In this document: piece by piece, positions 16,550 through 25,158 of the stretch | How positions within the stretch are numbered: position 1 is the stretch's first letter | Layout: each line of letters starts with the position of its first letter | Assembly: GCF_028283705.1 (NCBI RefSeq) | Contig: NZ_JAPWKD010000014.1 | Coordinates: forward strand, 62,001 to 126,000 | DNA length: 64,000 bases | Direction: 5' to 3' | DNA from: Pantoea sp. | GTDB taxonomy: Bacteria; Pseudomonadota; Gammaproteobacteria; Enterobacterales; Enterobacteriaceae | Position numbers and translations under genes: made by a program | Notes under the pieces: model-generated | The model's input: only the letters and a program-made list of their open reading frames with translations | Databases searched by the model: none | What the model was told of the DNA's origin: nothing

Positions 16550-17458
16550 TTAGATGTTGTTGAGATAGTTTTGATACCATTGCGCAAGCTGTGTAGTGAC
16601 CGGGTTCTGGCTGACATCAAACGTCCGGCCATCCAGTTTCCTTACCGGAGTGATACCGGCCAGTGTGCCAGTAACAAACACCTCATCCGCGGTCAGCGCC
16701 TCTGCCAGCGTGAAGGGTTTTTCATAAACAGTCATCCCATTTTGTCGCGCCAGTTCAATAAGCGTCTGGCGGGTGATGCCGTTGAAGCAATACAGGCCGT
16801 TCGAGGTCCACAGCTCTCCGTTGCGGACAATAAAGAAATTTGTGGAATTGCAACTGGCGACAAAGCCATGAGGGTCAAGCATCAATGCTTCATCAGCGCC
16901 TGCATCGAGTGCCTGAAGTAACGCCTGAATCAGATTGAGACGACTGTGAGAATTCAGTCGAAGGTCGAAAACATCCGGTGTGCTGGTGCGATAGCTGGAA
17001 GTGAACAGCGCCAGGCCTCGCTTTTTCGCTTCATAATCCACGACTTTATATTCGGCCACACAAACCACGGTGGCCCCGCCAATAATAAAACGGGGATCCT
17101 GATTGGGAGTACGTTTTCTGCCTCGGGTTATCATCAGACGCAGATGCGCGCCGTCTGTCATGCCATTAACCTCCAGCGTTTTGAACATAATCGCCGTGAT
17201 TTCCTCACGTGTGTGACCAATGTCGAGCTGGATGGCGGCGGCTCCTGCAAACAGGCGATCAAGATGGCGCTGCAGGGCAATCAGTTTGCCATTTACCAGT
17301 CGCAGACCTTCCCATACACCATCACCACAGACATATCCGGAATCAAAAATCGATACGGTAGCGTTGTCCCGGTGGACAAATTCGCCATTCACATAAACCT
17401 GAACATTATCGTTCCTTGAATCCTGCAAATAGGCCTGGCTGCTTTGACTGGCACTCAT
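16550..17458 (-). CDS. Class IV (branched-chain/D-amino acid type) aminotransferase-like protein
   Basis: 302 residues, fold-type IV PLP enzyme. VSIFDSGYVCGDGVWEGLR near residue 35 and DEALMLDPHGFVASCNSTNFF near residue 190 are typical of the family, as are the C-terminal GITRQTLIELA and ADEVFVTGTLAGITPV. The position that holds the PLP-binding Lys in IlvE or D-alanine transaminase appears to read LRLNSHSRLN (166-175), with Asn in place of Lys. It is the last gene of a minus-strand operon with the ABC transporter genes (gap of 15 bp), so it probably acts on the imported amino compound. Substrate unknown. Confidence 0.82.
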   Translation of the reverse strand: MSASQSSQAYLQDSRNDNVQVYVNGEFVHRDNATVSIFDSGYVCGDGVWEGLRLVNGKLIALQRHLDRLFAGAAAIQLDIGHTREEITAIMFKTLEVNGMTDGAHLRLMITRGRKRTPNQDPRFIIGGATVVCVAEYKVVDYEAKKRGLALFTSSYRTSTPDVFDLRLNSHSRLNLIQALLQALDAGADEALMLDPHGFVASCNSTNFFIVRNGELWTSNGLYCFNGITRQTLIELARQNGMTVYEKPFTLAEALTADEVFVTGTLAGITPVRKLDGRTFDVSQNPVTTQLAQWYQNYLNNI

Positions 17459-17473
17459 GTCGATTCCTTTTTA

Positions 17474-18253
17474 TTAAAATGCACGTTCGGTAAAGCGGGA
17501 GAGAAATTCACGGGTACGTGGCTGACGCGGATGTTTGAGAACCTCATCCGGCGTACCCATTTCGTGAATGACACCGTTCTCAATAAAGATCACCCGGTCA
17601 GCGAAGTGCCACGCGAAGCCAAGTTCATGTGTCACCAGCAGCAGGGTGCGGCCTTCATCCGCCAGTTCACGAATGGTATGCAACACTTCACCCACCAGCT
17701 CAGGATCAAGGGAAGAGGTGGGTTCATCGAACAGCATGATTTCCGGTGCCATGGCTAACGCTCTCGCGATAGCTACACGTTGCTGCTGACCACCTGAGAG
17801 ACTGCCCGGCCAGGCCTGCTGCTTATGACTCAGGCCGACCTTCTCCAGTTGTCGCTGGGCAATGTTTTTGGCTTCTTCCCGACGCATTTTTTTTACCGAT
17901 ACCAATGCCTCACAGACGTTATCCAGCACGGTGAGATGTGGGAAAAGGTTGAACTGCTGGAACACCATGCCGATGCGTTCACGTACTTCACACAGCTGCT
18001 TTTCGCTGTAAATACGTTGATTGTTTTTGCCTGTGCTGCCCAGCACTATCCCATCAAGTTCAATGGTGCCAGCGCTGGGAGTTTCCATAAAATTGAGACA
18101 ACGCAGGAGGGTACTTTTACCGGAACCGCTGCCGCCGATAATGGCGATTCTCTCTCCCGGGTAAACATCTAAATCGATTCCTTTTAGAACCACCTGATCG
18201 CCGAACTGCTTTTGCAGCCCACGGATGCGCATCACGGGTTGTTGATCGGACAT
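17474..18253 (-). CDS. Polar amino-acid ABC transporter ATP-binding protein
   Basis: 259-residue GlnQ/HisP-type ATPase. Motifs: Walker A GGSGSGKST near residue 38, Q-loop region GMVFQQFNLFPHLTVLDNV, signature [16 protein letters not shown], Walker B IMLFDEPTSSLDPEL and the switch VTHE. The C-terminal stretch (GTPDEVLKHPRQPRTREFLSRF) is standard for this family. Twelve bases separate it from the permease gene upstream and fifteen from the aminotransferase downstream, so it is mid-operon. It powers uptake through the two adjacent permeases. Confidence 0.92.
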   Translation of the reverse strand: MSDQQPVMRIRGLQKQFGDQVVLKGIDLDVYPGERIAIIGGSGSGKSTLLRCLNFMETPSAGTIELDGIVLGSTGKNNQRIYSEKQLCEVRERIGMVFQQFNLFPHLTVLDNVCEALVSVKKMRREEAKNIAQRQLEKVGLSHKQQAWPGSLSGGQQQRVAIARALAMAPEIMLFDEPTSSLDPELVGEVLHTIRELADEGRTLLLVTHELGFAWHFADRVIFIENGVIHEMGTPDEVLKHPRQPRTREFLSRFTERAF

Positions 18254-18265
18254 GAATTTCTTTCC

Positions 18266-18931
18266 TTAAGGCAGGGGGCGATAGCGGCGTTCAAGGCGTG
18301 AGGCCAGATAGCTGCCGGGCCAAATCAGGACAAAATAGAGCAGGGCAACCACCGTTAAGATTTCCACCGGGCGGTAATAGGTGCTGCTTAACAACCGTCC
18401 CTGATACATCAGTTCGTTGACGGTCAGAATCGATGCCAGTGAGGTTACCTTCGCCAGTTCAATCATGCGGTTGGTCAGGGCTGGCAACATGCGACGGAAT
18501 ACCTGTGGCAGGATGATGCGTCTCAGCGCTTTCGCCTGAGACATGCCGAGCGCTTTTGCGCCCTCCCACTGCCCGCGTTCAATGGACTGCAACCCCGCAC
18601 GAAAAATTTCCGCACTGTAGGCAGCGGTATATAACGTCAGAGCCAGAACCGCTGCGCCAAAAGTAGAAAACTGAATACCGACCAGTACCGGGAAGGCGTA
18701 ATAAAACCAGATCAGCTGAATCAGTACCGGTGTATTACGGAAAACTTCGACGAAGCTCCGGGTCAGTGCCGTAACCCAGCGCTGTGGACTGGTACGGGCA
18801 ATCCCCAGTAGCAGCCCGATAACGGTGCCGCTAATGCCTGCAATAAGCCAAAGTTCCAGTGTCACCCCCAAACCTTTTAGTAACACCGGGAAGTTCTGGA
18901 AGATTAACGAAAAGTCCCATTGATAGTTCAT
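18266..18931 (-). CDS. Polar amino-acid ABC transporter permease
   Basis: 221-residue membrane protein of the HisMQ/GlnP group. Hydrophobic helices alternate with the conserved segment FVEVFRNTPVLIQLIWFYYAFPV, and the EAA loop reads EGAKALGMSQAKALRRIILPQVFRRMLP in the second half; this docks on the ATPase. It forms the translocation pore together with the neighbouring permease, which is frameshifted in this sequence. Twelve-base gaps on both sides indicate a single transcript. Confidence 0.92.
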   Translation of the reverse strand: MNYQWDFSLIFQNFPVLLKGLGVTLELWLIAGISGTVIGLLLGIARTSPQRWVTALTRSFVEVFRNTPVLIQLIWFYYAFPVLVGIQFSTFGAAVLALTLYTAAYSAEIFRAGLQSIERGQWEGAKALGMSQAKALRRIILPQVFRRMLPALTNRMIELAKVTSLASILTVNELMYQGRLLSSTYYRPVEILTVVALLYFVLIWPGSYLASRLERRYRPLP

Positions 18932-18943
18932 CTTATTACCTCA

Positions 18944-19616
18944 TCAGCGCGCATCAGAAACCGCAAGACGTTTTTCAATCATCTGGCTGCATTGGCTGAT
19001 GAACAGCAGCAGGGTGAAGTACATCACGGCAATCAGGGTATACACTTCCAGCGGACGATAGGTCTGGCTGTTGACCTGCATCGCCTGATACAAGAGTTCG
19101 CTGTAAGCCAGCGAAGAAGCCAGCGCAGTGGATTTCAGTAATTCGAAAGAGCGTTCAAGAAACGGCGGGATCATCCGGCGTAATGCCTGCGGCAGGATGA
19201 TGCGACGTAACGCTGTGGCGCGTGGCATGCCCAGCGCTTTGGCACCTTCCCATTGCCCGTTGCTGATTGACTGGATACCGCCGCGATAGACTTCCGCATA
19301 AAATGCAGCGGACTGGGCCGACAGCGCCAGCACTGCGGCGGCAAATGGGGAGAGGGTGAGAGGCGATACCACGGGTAACGCGTAGTAGATCCAGAAAAAA
19401 TGCACGATGGCAGGAGTATTACGGTAAAAACCAATGATCATGATGGCCGGGATTCGTACCAGGCGAAGCGGCGAATTTTTCATTATCGCCAGTATTATCC
19501 CCCGCGAGCATGCCAAAAACGATGCTGGTCACACCGATCTGAATCGTTCCCCAAAGCCCCTCAAGTAATAACATCCGGTATGGCCAGATGGCGGCAAAAT
19601 CCCACTGATATGACAT
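18944..19616 (-). pseudogene. Polar amino-acid ABC transporter permease, frameshifted
   Basis: Two overlapping frames together give one normal HisMQ-type permease. The N-terminal part (MSYQWDFAAIWPYRMLLLEG onwards) starts at the ATG at 19616, with AGGGG upstream. The rest (IILAIMKNSPLRLVRIPAI, GFYRNTPAIVHFFWIYYALPV, then the EAA loop with EGAKALGMPRATALRRIILPQ) is in another frame. The switch falls at a run of five G near 19498; with four G the frame would read FGMLAGIILAIM without a break. This is either a real mutation or a sequencing error in a homopolymer. It would be the first gene of the operon; the intact partner permease follows after 12 bp. Confidence 0.85.
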
Positions 19617-19756
19617 ACGACACAACCCCTAAAATACTCAATCCAATTTCAGTACGTTAGAACGGCATAATCTTATCAGTACGAAAATGTGATAAATAAA
19701 TAATATAAAATGACGCTATTATCTCTTTTTGATATATAAATTTGACCAGGACTGCT

Positions 19757-21151
19757 ATGATCCACGCCACCACTCTGACACTCGAACTGGCCCGATTTGC
19801 CTGTCAACTCACTCCAGATGCAATCCCTGCCCGTTGGAAACGGAAAATCATCCTGCATTTTATCGATAGCCTGGGGTGTGGGGTGGCAGCACGTAACGAC
19901 CAGGTGTTGCAGATGAGCGCTAAACTGGCACGGTCGCAATACGCTGTGGGCAGCAGTATTACGCTGGATGGTGGCTCTCCGCTCTCTTCGAGTGGTGCCG
20001 CATTCCTTAATGCTGCCGCAATAAATGCGCTGGATTACGATGATGGGTTTGAAGTCGCAGGGCGGGGGATGGGACATCCGGGGGCGACTCTGGTCGCCGG
20101 GGCACTGGCGGCGCTAGGTTCTCAACCTGTCAGTGGTGAGGCCTTGCTGACGGCACTGGTTGCTGCATGGGAGATCAATGGACGGGTGGTTCTTTCGCAG
20201 CAGCCAAGCCCGGAACGTTTTCGCGAAGTCTATGGCGTCTGCCAGCATGAATCTCTCGGTGCTGCAATCGCATTCGGTCTGTTGCGTGGCTGTGATGCGA
20301 GTGCTCTGGAAAACTGTCTGGGGCTGGCAGCCTCACTCACCCCGCTTCCGTCATTGCACAAATATAACTGGCAGCAACGTCCACTGGTTTCCTTTAAAGA
20401 CTACAATGCGCCAGCCGCGGAAGCGGGGGTACGTGCTGTTGAAATGCATCTGTCCGGCATTGTCGGGCCGCGTGATGTGCTGGCAGGGGAGCAGGGGTTC
20501 TGGCGCATGATGGGTTCTGACATGTTCCGTCCTGAAATCCTCACGGATAACCTCGGCTCCAGCTGGCTATTGCAGCATGCCAGTTTTAAGGCTTACCCGA
20601 CGTGCCGCTGGATGCATACTGCGCTGGAGTCGTTTGCAGGCGTACTGAAAGCTCTCGCTTCGCCTGAAAAGATCCAGCGGGTACGGGTGTATGGCAGTCA
20701 GCTGCTGGCCGATTTTTTTACCGATACCCGGCCTGAGAGCGGCACAGACGCGCAATTCAGCCTGCCTTTAGCCATTGCCTGCCTGGCATTCAATATTCCT
20801 CGCCATCAATGGAGTAGTGAAGGGGTGCGAACTTCCGCGTGGCTTCTGGCATTTGCGGACAAGGTGGAGGTGCTGTCCGAAGGGCATTTTGATCAACTGA
20901 TGCGGGAATTTCGTCGCCCGGCAGCCCGTGTGGAAGTGGTTACTGAGGATGCCGTTGTTACCGGTGACACCATCGATTTTCCCTTAGGCTCGCAGGAAAA
21001 CCCGCTTTCTGAGCAGAAGATTATTGAAAAGTTTATCGCCAACCTGTCATCACGGTTGCCAACAGAGACAGCGGAAGGGATAGCCGCGCGGTTACTCGAT
21101 CTGGAACGATGTGAGGATATCGGGGCACTGCTGGCCCCGATGCTGGAATGA
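19757..21151 (+). CDS. MmgE/PrpD family protein
   Basis: 464 residues from the ATG at 19757. Members include 2-methylcitrate dehydratase and cis-aconitate decarboxylase. Recognisable features are DSLGCGVAARNDQ near residue 38, NALDYDDGFEVAGRGMGHPGATLVAGALA (about 90-120), and SFKAYPTCRWMHTALES near residue 280; the family uses the conserved HPG region near its active site. It is transcribed away from the transporter operon across a 140-bp AT-rich gap and ends five bases before the convergent periplasmic-binding-protein gene. In this setting it probably processes the imported compound; the actual reaction is unknown. Confidence 0.87.
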   Translation: MIHATTLTLELARFACQLTPDAIPARWKRKIILHFIDSLGCGVAARNDQVLQMSAKLARSQYAVGSSITLDGGSPLSSSGAAFLNAAAINALDYDDGFEVAGRGMGHPGATLVAGALAALGSQPVSGEALLTALVAAWEINGRVVLSQQPSPERFREVYGVCQHESLGAAIAFGLLRGCDASALENCLGLAASLTPLPSLHKYNWQQRPLVSFKDYNAPAAEAGVRAVEMHLSGIVGPRDVLAGEQGFWRMMGSDMFRPEILTDNLGSSWLLQHASFKAYPTCRWMHTALESFAGVLKALASPEKIQRVRVYGSQLLADFFTDTRPESGTDAQFSLPLAIACLAFNIPRHQWSSEGVRTSAWLLAFADKVEVLSEGHFDQLMREFRRPAARVEVVTEDAVVTGDTIDFPLGSQENPLSEQKIIEKFIANLSSRLPTETAEGIAARLLDLERCEDIGALLAPMLE

Positions 21152-21156
21152 AGGTC

Positions 21157-21981
21157 TTACTGCCACTCTTCCTTAATCACAGACGGAACCTTACTGACAT
21201 CGACGCCACGCAATTTAAGGGCGTCCTCGTAGAATTGCTTACTCTGGCCGGATTTATAAATTTTAACGAACTCTTCATTCAGGAAATTACGGAAACGCGG
21301 GTCGCTTTCTTTGCGTATTGCACCACCGGTACTGATGGCGATGATAGGCTTCGGCAGGATCAGGTTGCCCTTGTGTACTTTGGCCTGCTGCAATGCCAGT
21401 GCCGGATGGACGTAAGAAAGTGCATCGACACGGCCCGCATAGAATGCCGCAACGCCTTCATCCATATTAGTGAAGCGGACCAGCTGCGCCTTCGGTAATT
21501 TTTTCGTCAGGATAAGGTCAGGGCTGCTGCCGAGGGTGACGCCTATTTTGATGTCAGGACGATTAAGGTCGTCCCAGTTTACCGCAGGAATACCATCGCG
21601 GATCAGCACCCCCTGGGCATACCACAGGAACGGTTGATCGGAGAAATCTGCGGCCTTACGGCGTTCATCGGTGGGATCGAGCACCAGCATGGTATCAATC
21701 TGGCCTGCCTGCAACGCCGCAATTGCATTACCCCAGGTGGTTTCGACCGGGACCAGTTTTACCCCTAAATCTTTCGCCAGCACTTTGCCAACGTTATAAC
21801 CAATACCATTCCACTGACCTGTCGCCGGATCTTTGAAGTACCAGGGTTCGCCTTGTGCGACGCCGATACGCAGTTCGCCCGTTTGTTTGATATGGTCCCA
21901 GGTCGATTCTTCCGCGTGGCTAAAAAAGGGTGCGACAGCCATGAGCAAAGGCAGAACGATTTTGTGTAGTTTGATTGTCAT
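21157..21981 (-). CDS. ABC transporter periplasmic amino-acid-binding protein
   Basis: 274 residues, SBP family 3. The signal peptide is MTIKLHKIVLPLLMAVAPFF with predicted cleavage after SHA. The mature start (TGELRIGVAQGEPWYFKDPA) and IDTMLVLDPTDERRKAADFS (about residue 95) are typical of polar amino-acid binders; the segment with NWDDLNRPDIKIGVTLGSSPD forms the second lobe. It is separated from its probable transporter genes (16.5-19.6 kb) by the convergent MmgE/PrpD gene, so it has its own promoter. Ligand specificity is unknown. Confidence 0.9.
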   Translation of the reverse strand: MTIKLHKIVLPLLMAVAPFFSHAEESTWDHIKQTGELRIGVAQGEPWYFKDPATGQWNGIGYNVGKVLAKDLGVKLVPVETTWGNAIAALQAGQIDTMLVLDPTDERRKAADFSDQPFLWYAQGVLIRDGIPAVNWDDLNRPDIKIGVTLGSSPDLILTKKLPKAQLVRFTNMDEGVAAFYAGRVDALSYVHPALALQQAKVHKGNLILPKPIIAISTGGAIRKESDPRFRNFLNEEFVKIYKSGQSKQFYEDALKLRGVDVSKVPSVIKEEWQ

Positions 21982-22178
21982 TTTGATGGTCCCTGATAAG
22001 AAAAGAATGAAAAGTGAAATGCAGTACAGGCGACAAAATAGCGAAGTTTTATATAACTGTAATAGTGTTATTTCTATTATCTAATTCCATATGGTTATTA
22101 ACGGCGCGAGCATGGCGTAGGCCGCAATGACCGCAAAGCACATTTGTGTTAACTATGGATAAACACAGAGAGGTGGCG

Positions 22179-22574
22179 ATGAATTTTCAGCATATGCGTA
22201 TTGCCAGGCCGGTGCGGGTACTCAACAGAAGCTGTGAAATGTACTGTGACGGACTTGGGCTAACAAAGTTAGGTGAGTTTACCGATCACGATGGATTCAG
22301 TGGATGCATGTTAGGCCGGGAGGATTTACCCTGGCATCTTGAGTTCACCCAGTGCCACCACCATCCGGTGATACCGTCCTCCTCACCAGAAGACCTGTTG
22401 GTTCTGTACGTCCCGGAAAGGAAGGCATGGGAAAACGCCTGTTCAGAAATGGATCACGCGGGATTTGTCAGGATTGAATCTTTTAACCCCTACTGGGAGA
22501 GAAGGGGAGTGACCTTCGAAGATCCTGATGGGTACAGAGTGGTGATCCAGAATATGAAGTGGGGGGCGTTATAA
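22179..22574 (+). CDS. VOC (glyoxalase/dioxygenase) superfamily protein
   Basis: 131 residues from the ATG at 22179, preceded by AGAGG. It starts with MRIARPVRVLNRSCEMYCDGLGLTKLG, the usual first beta-alpha unit of the VOC fold. The end GVTFEDPDGYRVVIQN holds the last metal-ligand-type Glu/Asp position, and HLEFTQC mid-protein matches the central strand. Family members include glyoxalase, fosfomycin resistance and bleomycin-binding proteins, and function cannot be chosen from this. A DUF1493 remnant follows 27 bp downstream. Confidence 0.82.
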   Translation: MNFQHMRIARPVRVLNRSCEMYCDGLGLTKLGEFTDHDGFSGCMLGREDLPWHLEFTQCHHHPVIPSSSPEDLLVLYVPERKAWENACSEMDHAGFVRIESFNPYWERRGVTFEDPDGYRVVIQNMKWGAL

Positions 22575-22601
22575 TCGAATCGTTAACAAGGATGATCTAA
22601 T

Positions 22602-22784
22602 ATGGTGACACAGGATATTGAAAAAGCAGTGTTTGATTTGGTAGGAGAATACAACGGGCGAAGGCTATTTACCTTCAAACGTTAACCGCACTTTCCCGAA
22701 GACTTTAGTAAAAAACATGATCCACTGACTATTCAGTTATTGATTGATTCAGCAAAGGCTGGAGGTTGGCCAGGTAGAAAGTAA
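22602..22784 (+). pseudogene. Internally deleted DUF1493-like gene
   Basis: The first 27 codons (MVTQDIEKAVFDLVGEYNGR... ending FTFKR) run into TAA at 22683. In the same frame after the stop, a C-terminal-like stretch ends LTIQLLIDSAKAGGWPGRK. Both pieces resemble the two ends of DUF1493 acyl-carrier-like proteins (about 110 residues), with the middle lost. The family name is from memory and not certain. The following small membrane protein gene may be its usual partner. Confidence 0.5.
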
Positions 22785-22834
22785 AGGCGAGCTATATTCC
22801 TTCTGGGCATATTTTTTTAACTCAAAAAGATGTT

Positions 22835-23116
22835 ATGGATATGATGAAACTTGCCCGACGAAGCGTTAAAACAGTTCTGTTTATTGCATTGTTCTGCCTG
22901 TTTGCTCGCTTGATTGATGCTTCAAAGTTTATCAGTCTTGATACAGCCAATGCTTTTTCAACCTGGCTTCATGGTAGTGCTAATCAGGAAAACTATGATG
23001 ACCTTTGGTTTTTTACTGATGTGCTGCTTTCGTTACTGTCCACTGTGGTTGCTTACCACGTGTTAATCAGGCTGTTCAATCGAATGCCGGAACGGATACG
23101 CCAACACGTAAACTGA
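22835..23116 (+). CDS. Small two-helix membrane protein
   Basis: 93 residues (ATG 22835; 22841 and 22844 are alternatives). Helix 1 is VKTVLFIALFCLFARLIDA, then a polar loop of about 35 residues (TWLHGSANQENYDDLW), then helix 2 (TDVLLSLLSTVVAYHVLIRL) and a basic tail. By eye it resembles the small membrane protein at 33051-33275 (shared ANA near the loop start, acidic loop, second helix ending in VxxYH/VIR), which sits next to a Tlde1 effector remnant. It might therefore be an orphan immunity protein (inference). No family name is assigned. Confidence 0.65.
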   Translation: MDMMKLARRSVKTVLFIALFCLFARLIDASKFISLDTANAFSTWLHGSANQENYDDLWFFTDVLLSLLSTVVAYHVLIRLFNRMPERIRQHVN

Positions 23117-23155
23117 ATAAACGTCATTCGCTCCCGGCTGATCATCTTGCCCCGC

Positions 23156-23893
23156 TCAAACCGAAACGTGATAACTGGTAATGGCATTGCCGGTAAACCG
23201 GTGGACCATCAGCGCCGGTGGATCGTCAGCTGGGGGGATATTTTCTGTCCCAAACCAGACCGGATTAGCCGGGCACACTGACCCGCAAATATAGGCCGGT
23301 ATTCCCGCAAATATGCCTGCTATGGGTCGATGGACATGCCCGCTGGAAATCGCCAGCAGGTGATGGGGAACGCGCCTGACCAGCGCTGCCAGCGCTCTGG
23401 AACCCTGGCACATTGTCTTATCCAGCGTGGGAATGCCGGATGCAAAAACGTGATGATGCAGGAATAACAGTGATGGAGCATCACCGGCATCCCGGAATTG
23501 TTTCTCCAGCCAGCCAATATGCCCAGATACATCGCCTGACGTTTGGTTTTCCAGCGTTGAATCCAGCCCAAAGAGGCGAAGCTCACCGAGCTGATGCGCA
23601 AAGTGCAGGGAGTCGCCCGATGCATCAGCTGCCCAGCCATGCTCTCCCCAGACTGCGCGCATCTGCTGGCGATCATCAGCGTTGCCGGGTAGCAGTAACC
23701 AGGGATACGCCTGCTGGTGCAGACGGTCGGCAATCAACCAATAACCTTCATGCCACTGTTCATCAATCAGGTCACCGGTCAGCACCAGAATGTCCGGGTT
23801 GAGATGCGCCAGCCAGGCCAGCACACGATCTAATCGGGCCAGATTGTCATTGTCAGGAGAAACGTGGATGTCCGAAACCTGCGCTATCAGCAT
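23156..23893 (-). CDS. Calcineurin-like metallophosphoesterase (CpdA/Icc-like)
   Basis: 245 residues. Metal-site motifs in order: SDIHVSP (residue 7), LTGDLID (about 38), PGNADD (about 69), LFLHHHVFASG (about 147) and SSGHVHRP (about 184). The layout is that of cyclic-nucleotide phosphodiesterase CpdA/Icc. The usual GNHD motif reads GNAD, so the catalytic-site His is Ala here. It shares direction with the SnoaL-like gene upstream (37-bp gap). Substrate could be cAMP or another phosphodiester. Confidence 0.85.
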   Translation of the reverse strand: MLIAQVSDIHVSPDNDNLARLDRVLAWLAHLNPDILVLTGDLIDEQWHEGYWLIADRLHQQAYPWLLLPGNADDRQQMRAVWGEHGWAADASGDSLHFAHQLGELRLFGLDSTLENQTSGDVSGHIGWLEKQFRDAGDAPSLLFLHHHVFASGIPTLDKTMCQGSRALAALVRRVPHHLLAISSGHVHRPIAGIFAGIPAYICGSVCPANPVWFGTENIPPADDPPALMVHRFTGNAITSYHVSV

Positions 23894-23930
23894 GTCTGCC
23901 TCATCATGATTCAGGCTGCAAACCTACACA

Positions 23931-24335
23931 TTAGCGGCAAGCCTGAGCCACTGCAAAACTGTCTTCAAACAGACGGAAACGCGTGATCAAGCCGTCATTC
24001 ACCACAAAATCAAACACAAATTCCGTCTCGATCAGTTTGCCGGTTTTATTCACCCGGGAAGCCAGTTTACCCGGCACCAGAACCCGGTTGCCCTGAGCCA
24101 GCATCTCACTGATTTCAAAGTGTTCAGAAGTGATCTGCTCACGAATCTGGCGGAAAAATTCAGCCGCCCCTGCTTTGCCGTGTTTACGCCCAATCCAGGG
24201 CACAGTGGCAACATCGCCCGCCACAAACCAGTCAACGTTTTCGCTGACCAGTTCTGCGATGGCAGCAACATCCGCTGCAGACGCAAGGCGATTGAAAAAT
24301 TCTTTAATTACATCAGCAGGTTGTTGATAAGACAT
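23931..24335 (-). CDS. SnoaL-like/NTF2-fold protein
   Basis: 134 residues. PADVIKEFFNRLASAADVAAIAELVSENVDWFVAG is the standard opening of SnoaL/ketosteroid-isomerase-like NTF2 folds, with the WIGRKHGKAGAAEFFRQI cone wall and FVVNDGLITRFRLFEDS as the closing strands. Such proteins are small hydrolases, isomerases or binding proteins. The ATG at 24335 follows AGGAG. It is probably cotranscribed with the phosphoesterase. Function not assignable. Confidence 0.85.
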   Translation of the reverse strand: MSYQQPADVIKEFFNRLASAADVAAIAELVSENVDWFVAGDVATVPWIGRKHGKAGAAEFFRQIREQITSEHFEISEMLAQGNRVLVPGKLASRVNKTGKLIETEFVFDFVVNDGLITRFRLFEDSFAVAQACR

Positions 24336-24581
24336 CAGGTGACTCCTGTTCTGTGGCCAAAAAACATATCTATTTCTAGTCTGAATGAAGGGTTTCGGTC
24401 AATTACCTTCTACCAGCGTGCTGTTATTCTCCGGCTGCATTATCTTATGCATTATATTTGTAATAGACCGGATCAGGAGGTTAATTCCTGTATTTAACAA
24501 AACGATTGCCATTATTTTCAGTTTACTTTGCCTGGGCGGATTTCAATAATTTCCCGGTGATTTATCAAGGAAGCGGAAATA
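24336..24581. promoter_or_regulatory. Divergent promoter region at the left end of the sulfur island
   Basis: 246 bp between the SnoaL-like gene and the GNAT gene that opens the first ABC/monooxygenase operon. It is AT-rich in its right half and contains two TGCATTAT direct repeats near 24436-24456. The promoter of the island should be here; no operator can be assigned. Confidence 0.35.
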
Positions 24582-25115
24582 ATGAGCCAGTCGATTGAGG
24601 TAGCAAAGTCCGACGACGCGGAAGAAATCTTCGCGTTACTCCAGCGCGCCTATGCCGCGCTGGTCGCTTTGGATGTGCATTTTACTATCTCACGCGGCTC
24701 GGTGGAGCAGGTACGGCGCACCATTGAGCAGGAAACCGTGCTGGTACTGCGCAAGTGGAAACGTGCCGTGGCGACAGTAACGGTGCGTTTCCCATGGCAG
24801 CAGGATGACAGCGCACCTTCATCATTACCTTTTATTCACTGGTTTGCTGTTGACCCGGATTTTAAAGGTCAGGGATATGGCCGGGAAATTATCAGCTGGG
24901 CAGAAGAAACCCTGCTGAAAGACACCTTAAAAGCACCGGGTGTTTATCTGGCTACTGCGACCAAGCATCCCTGGCTCAGCGACCTGTATCTGCGTCGCGG
25001 CTATCAACCTTTTTATCATCGCACCAATCAATTAGGGGAAGCATTGGTTTTCCTGAAAAAGGAATTTACTGCCAATGCGGAAACCTCACCGGAAAAAAGA
25101 GTACGCACTGCCTGA
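24582..25115 (+). CDS. GNAT family N-acetyltransferase
   Basis: 177 residues. The acetyl-CoA site reads WFAVDPDFKGQGYGREIISWAEE (about residues 87-109), with the QGYG variant of the Q/RxxGxG/A loop. The C-terminal part (LYLRRGYQPFYHR) is the usual GNAT beta6-beta7 area. The ATG follows AAGGAAG. Only 43 bp separate it from the binding-protein gene, so it probably belongs to the same operon and may acetylate an amine-bearing substrate or intermediate of the imported compound (inference). Confidence 0.87.
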   Translation: MSQSIEVAKSDDAEEIFALLQRAYAALVALDVHFTISRGSVEQVRRTIEQETVLVLRKWKRAVATVTVRFPWQQDDSAPSSLPFIHWFAVDPDFKGQGYGREIISWAEETLLKDTLKAPGVYLATATKHPWLSDLYLRRGYQPFYHRTNQLGEALVFLKKEFTANAETSPEKRVRTA

Positions 25116-25158
25116 TTCAGGCCATTAAAAAATAACACCTGCAACCACCAAGGATAAT

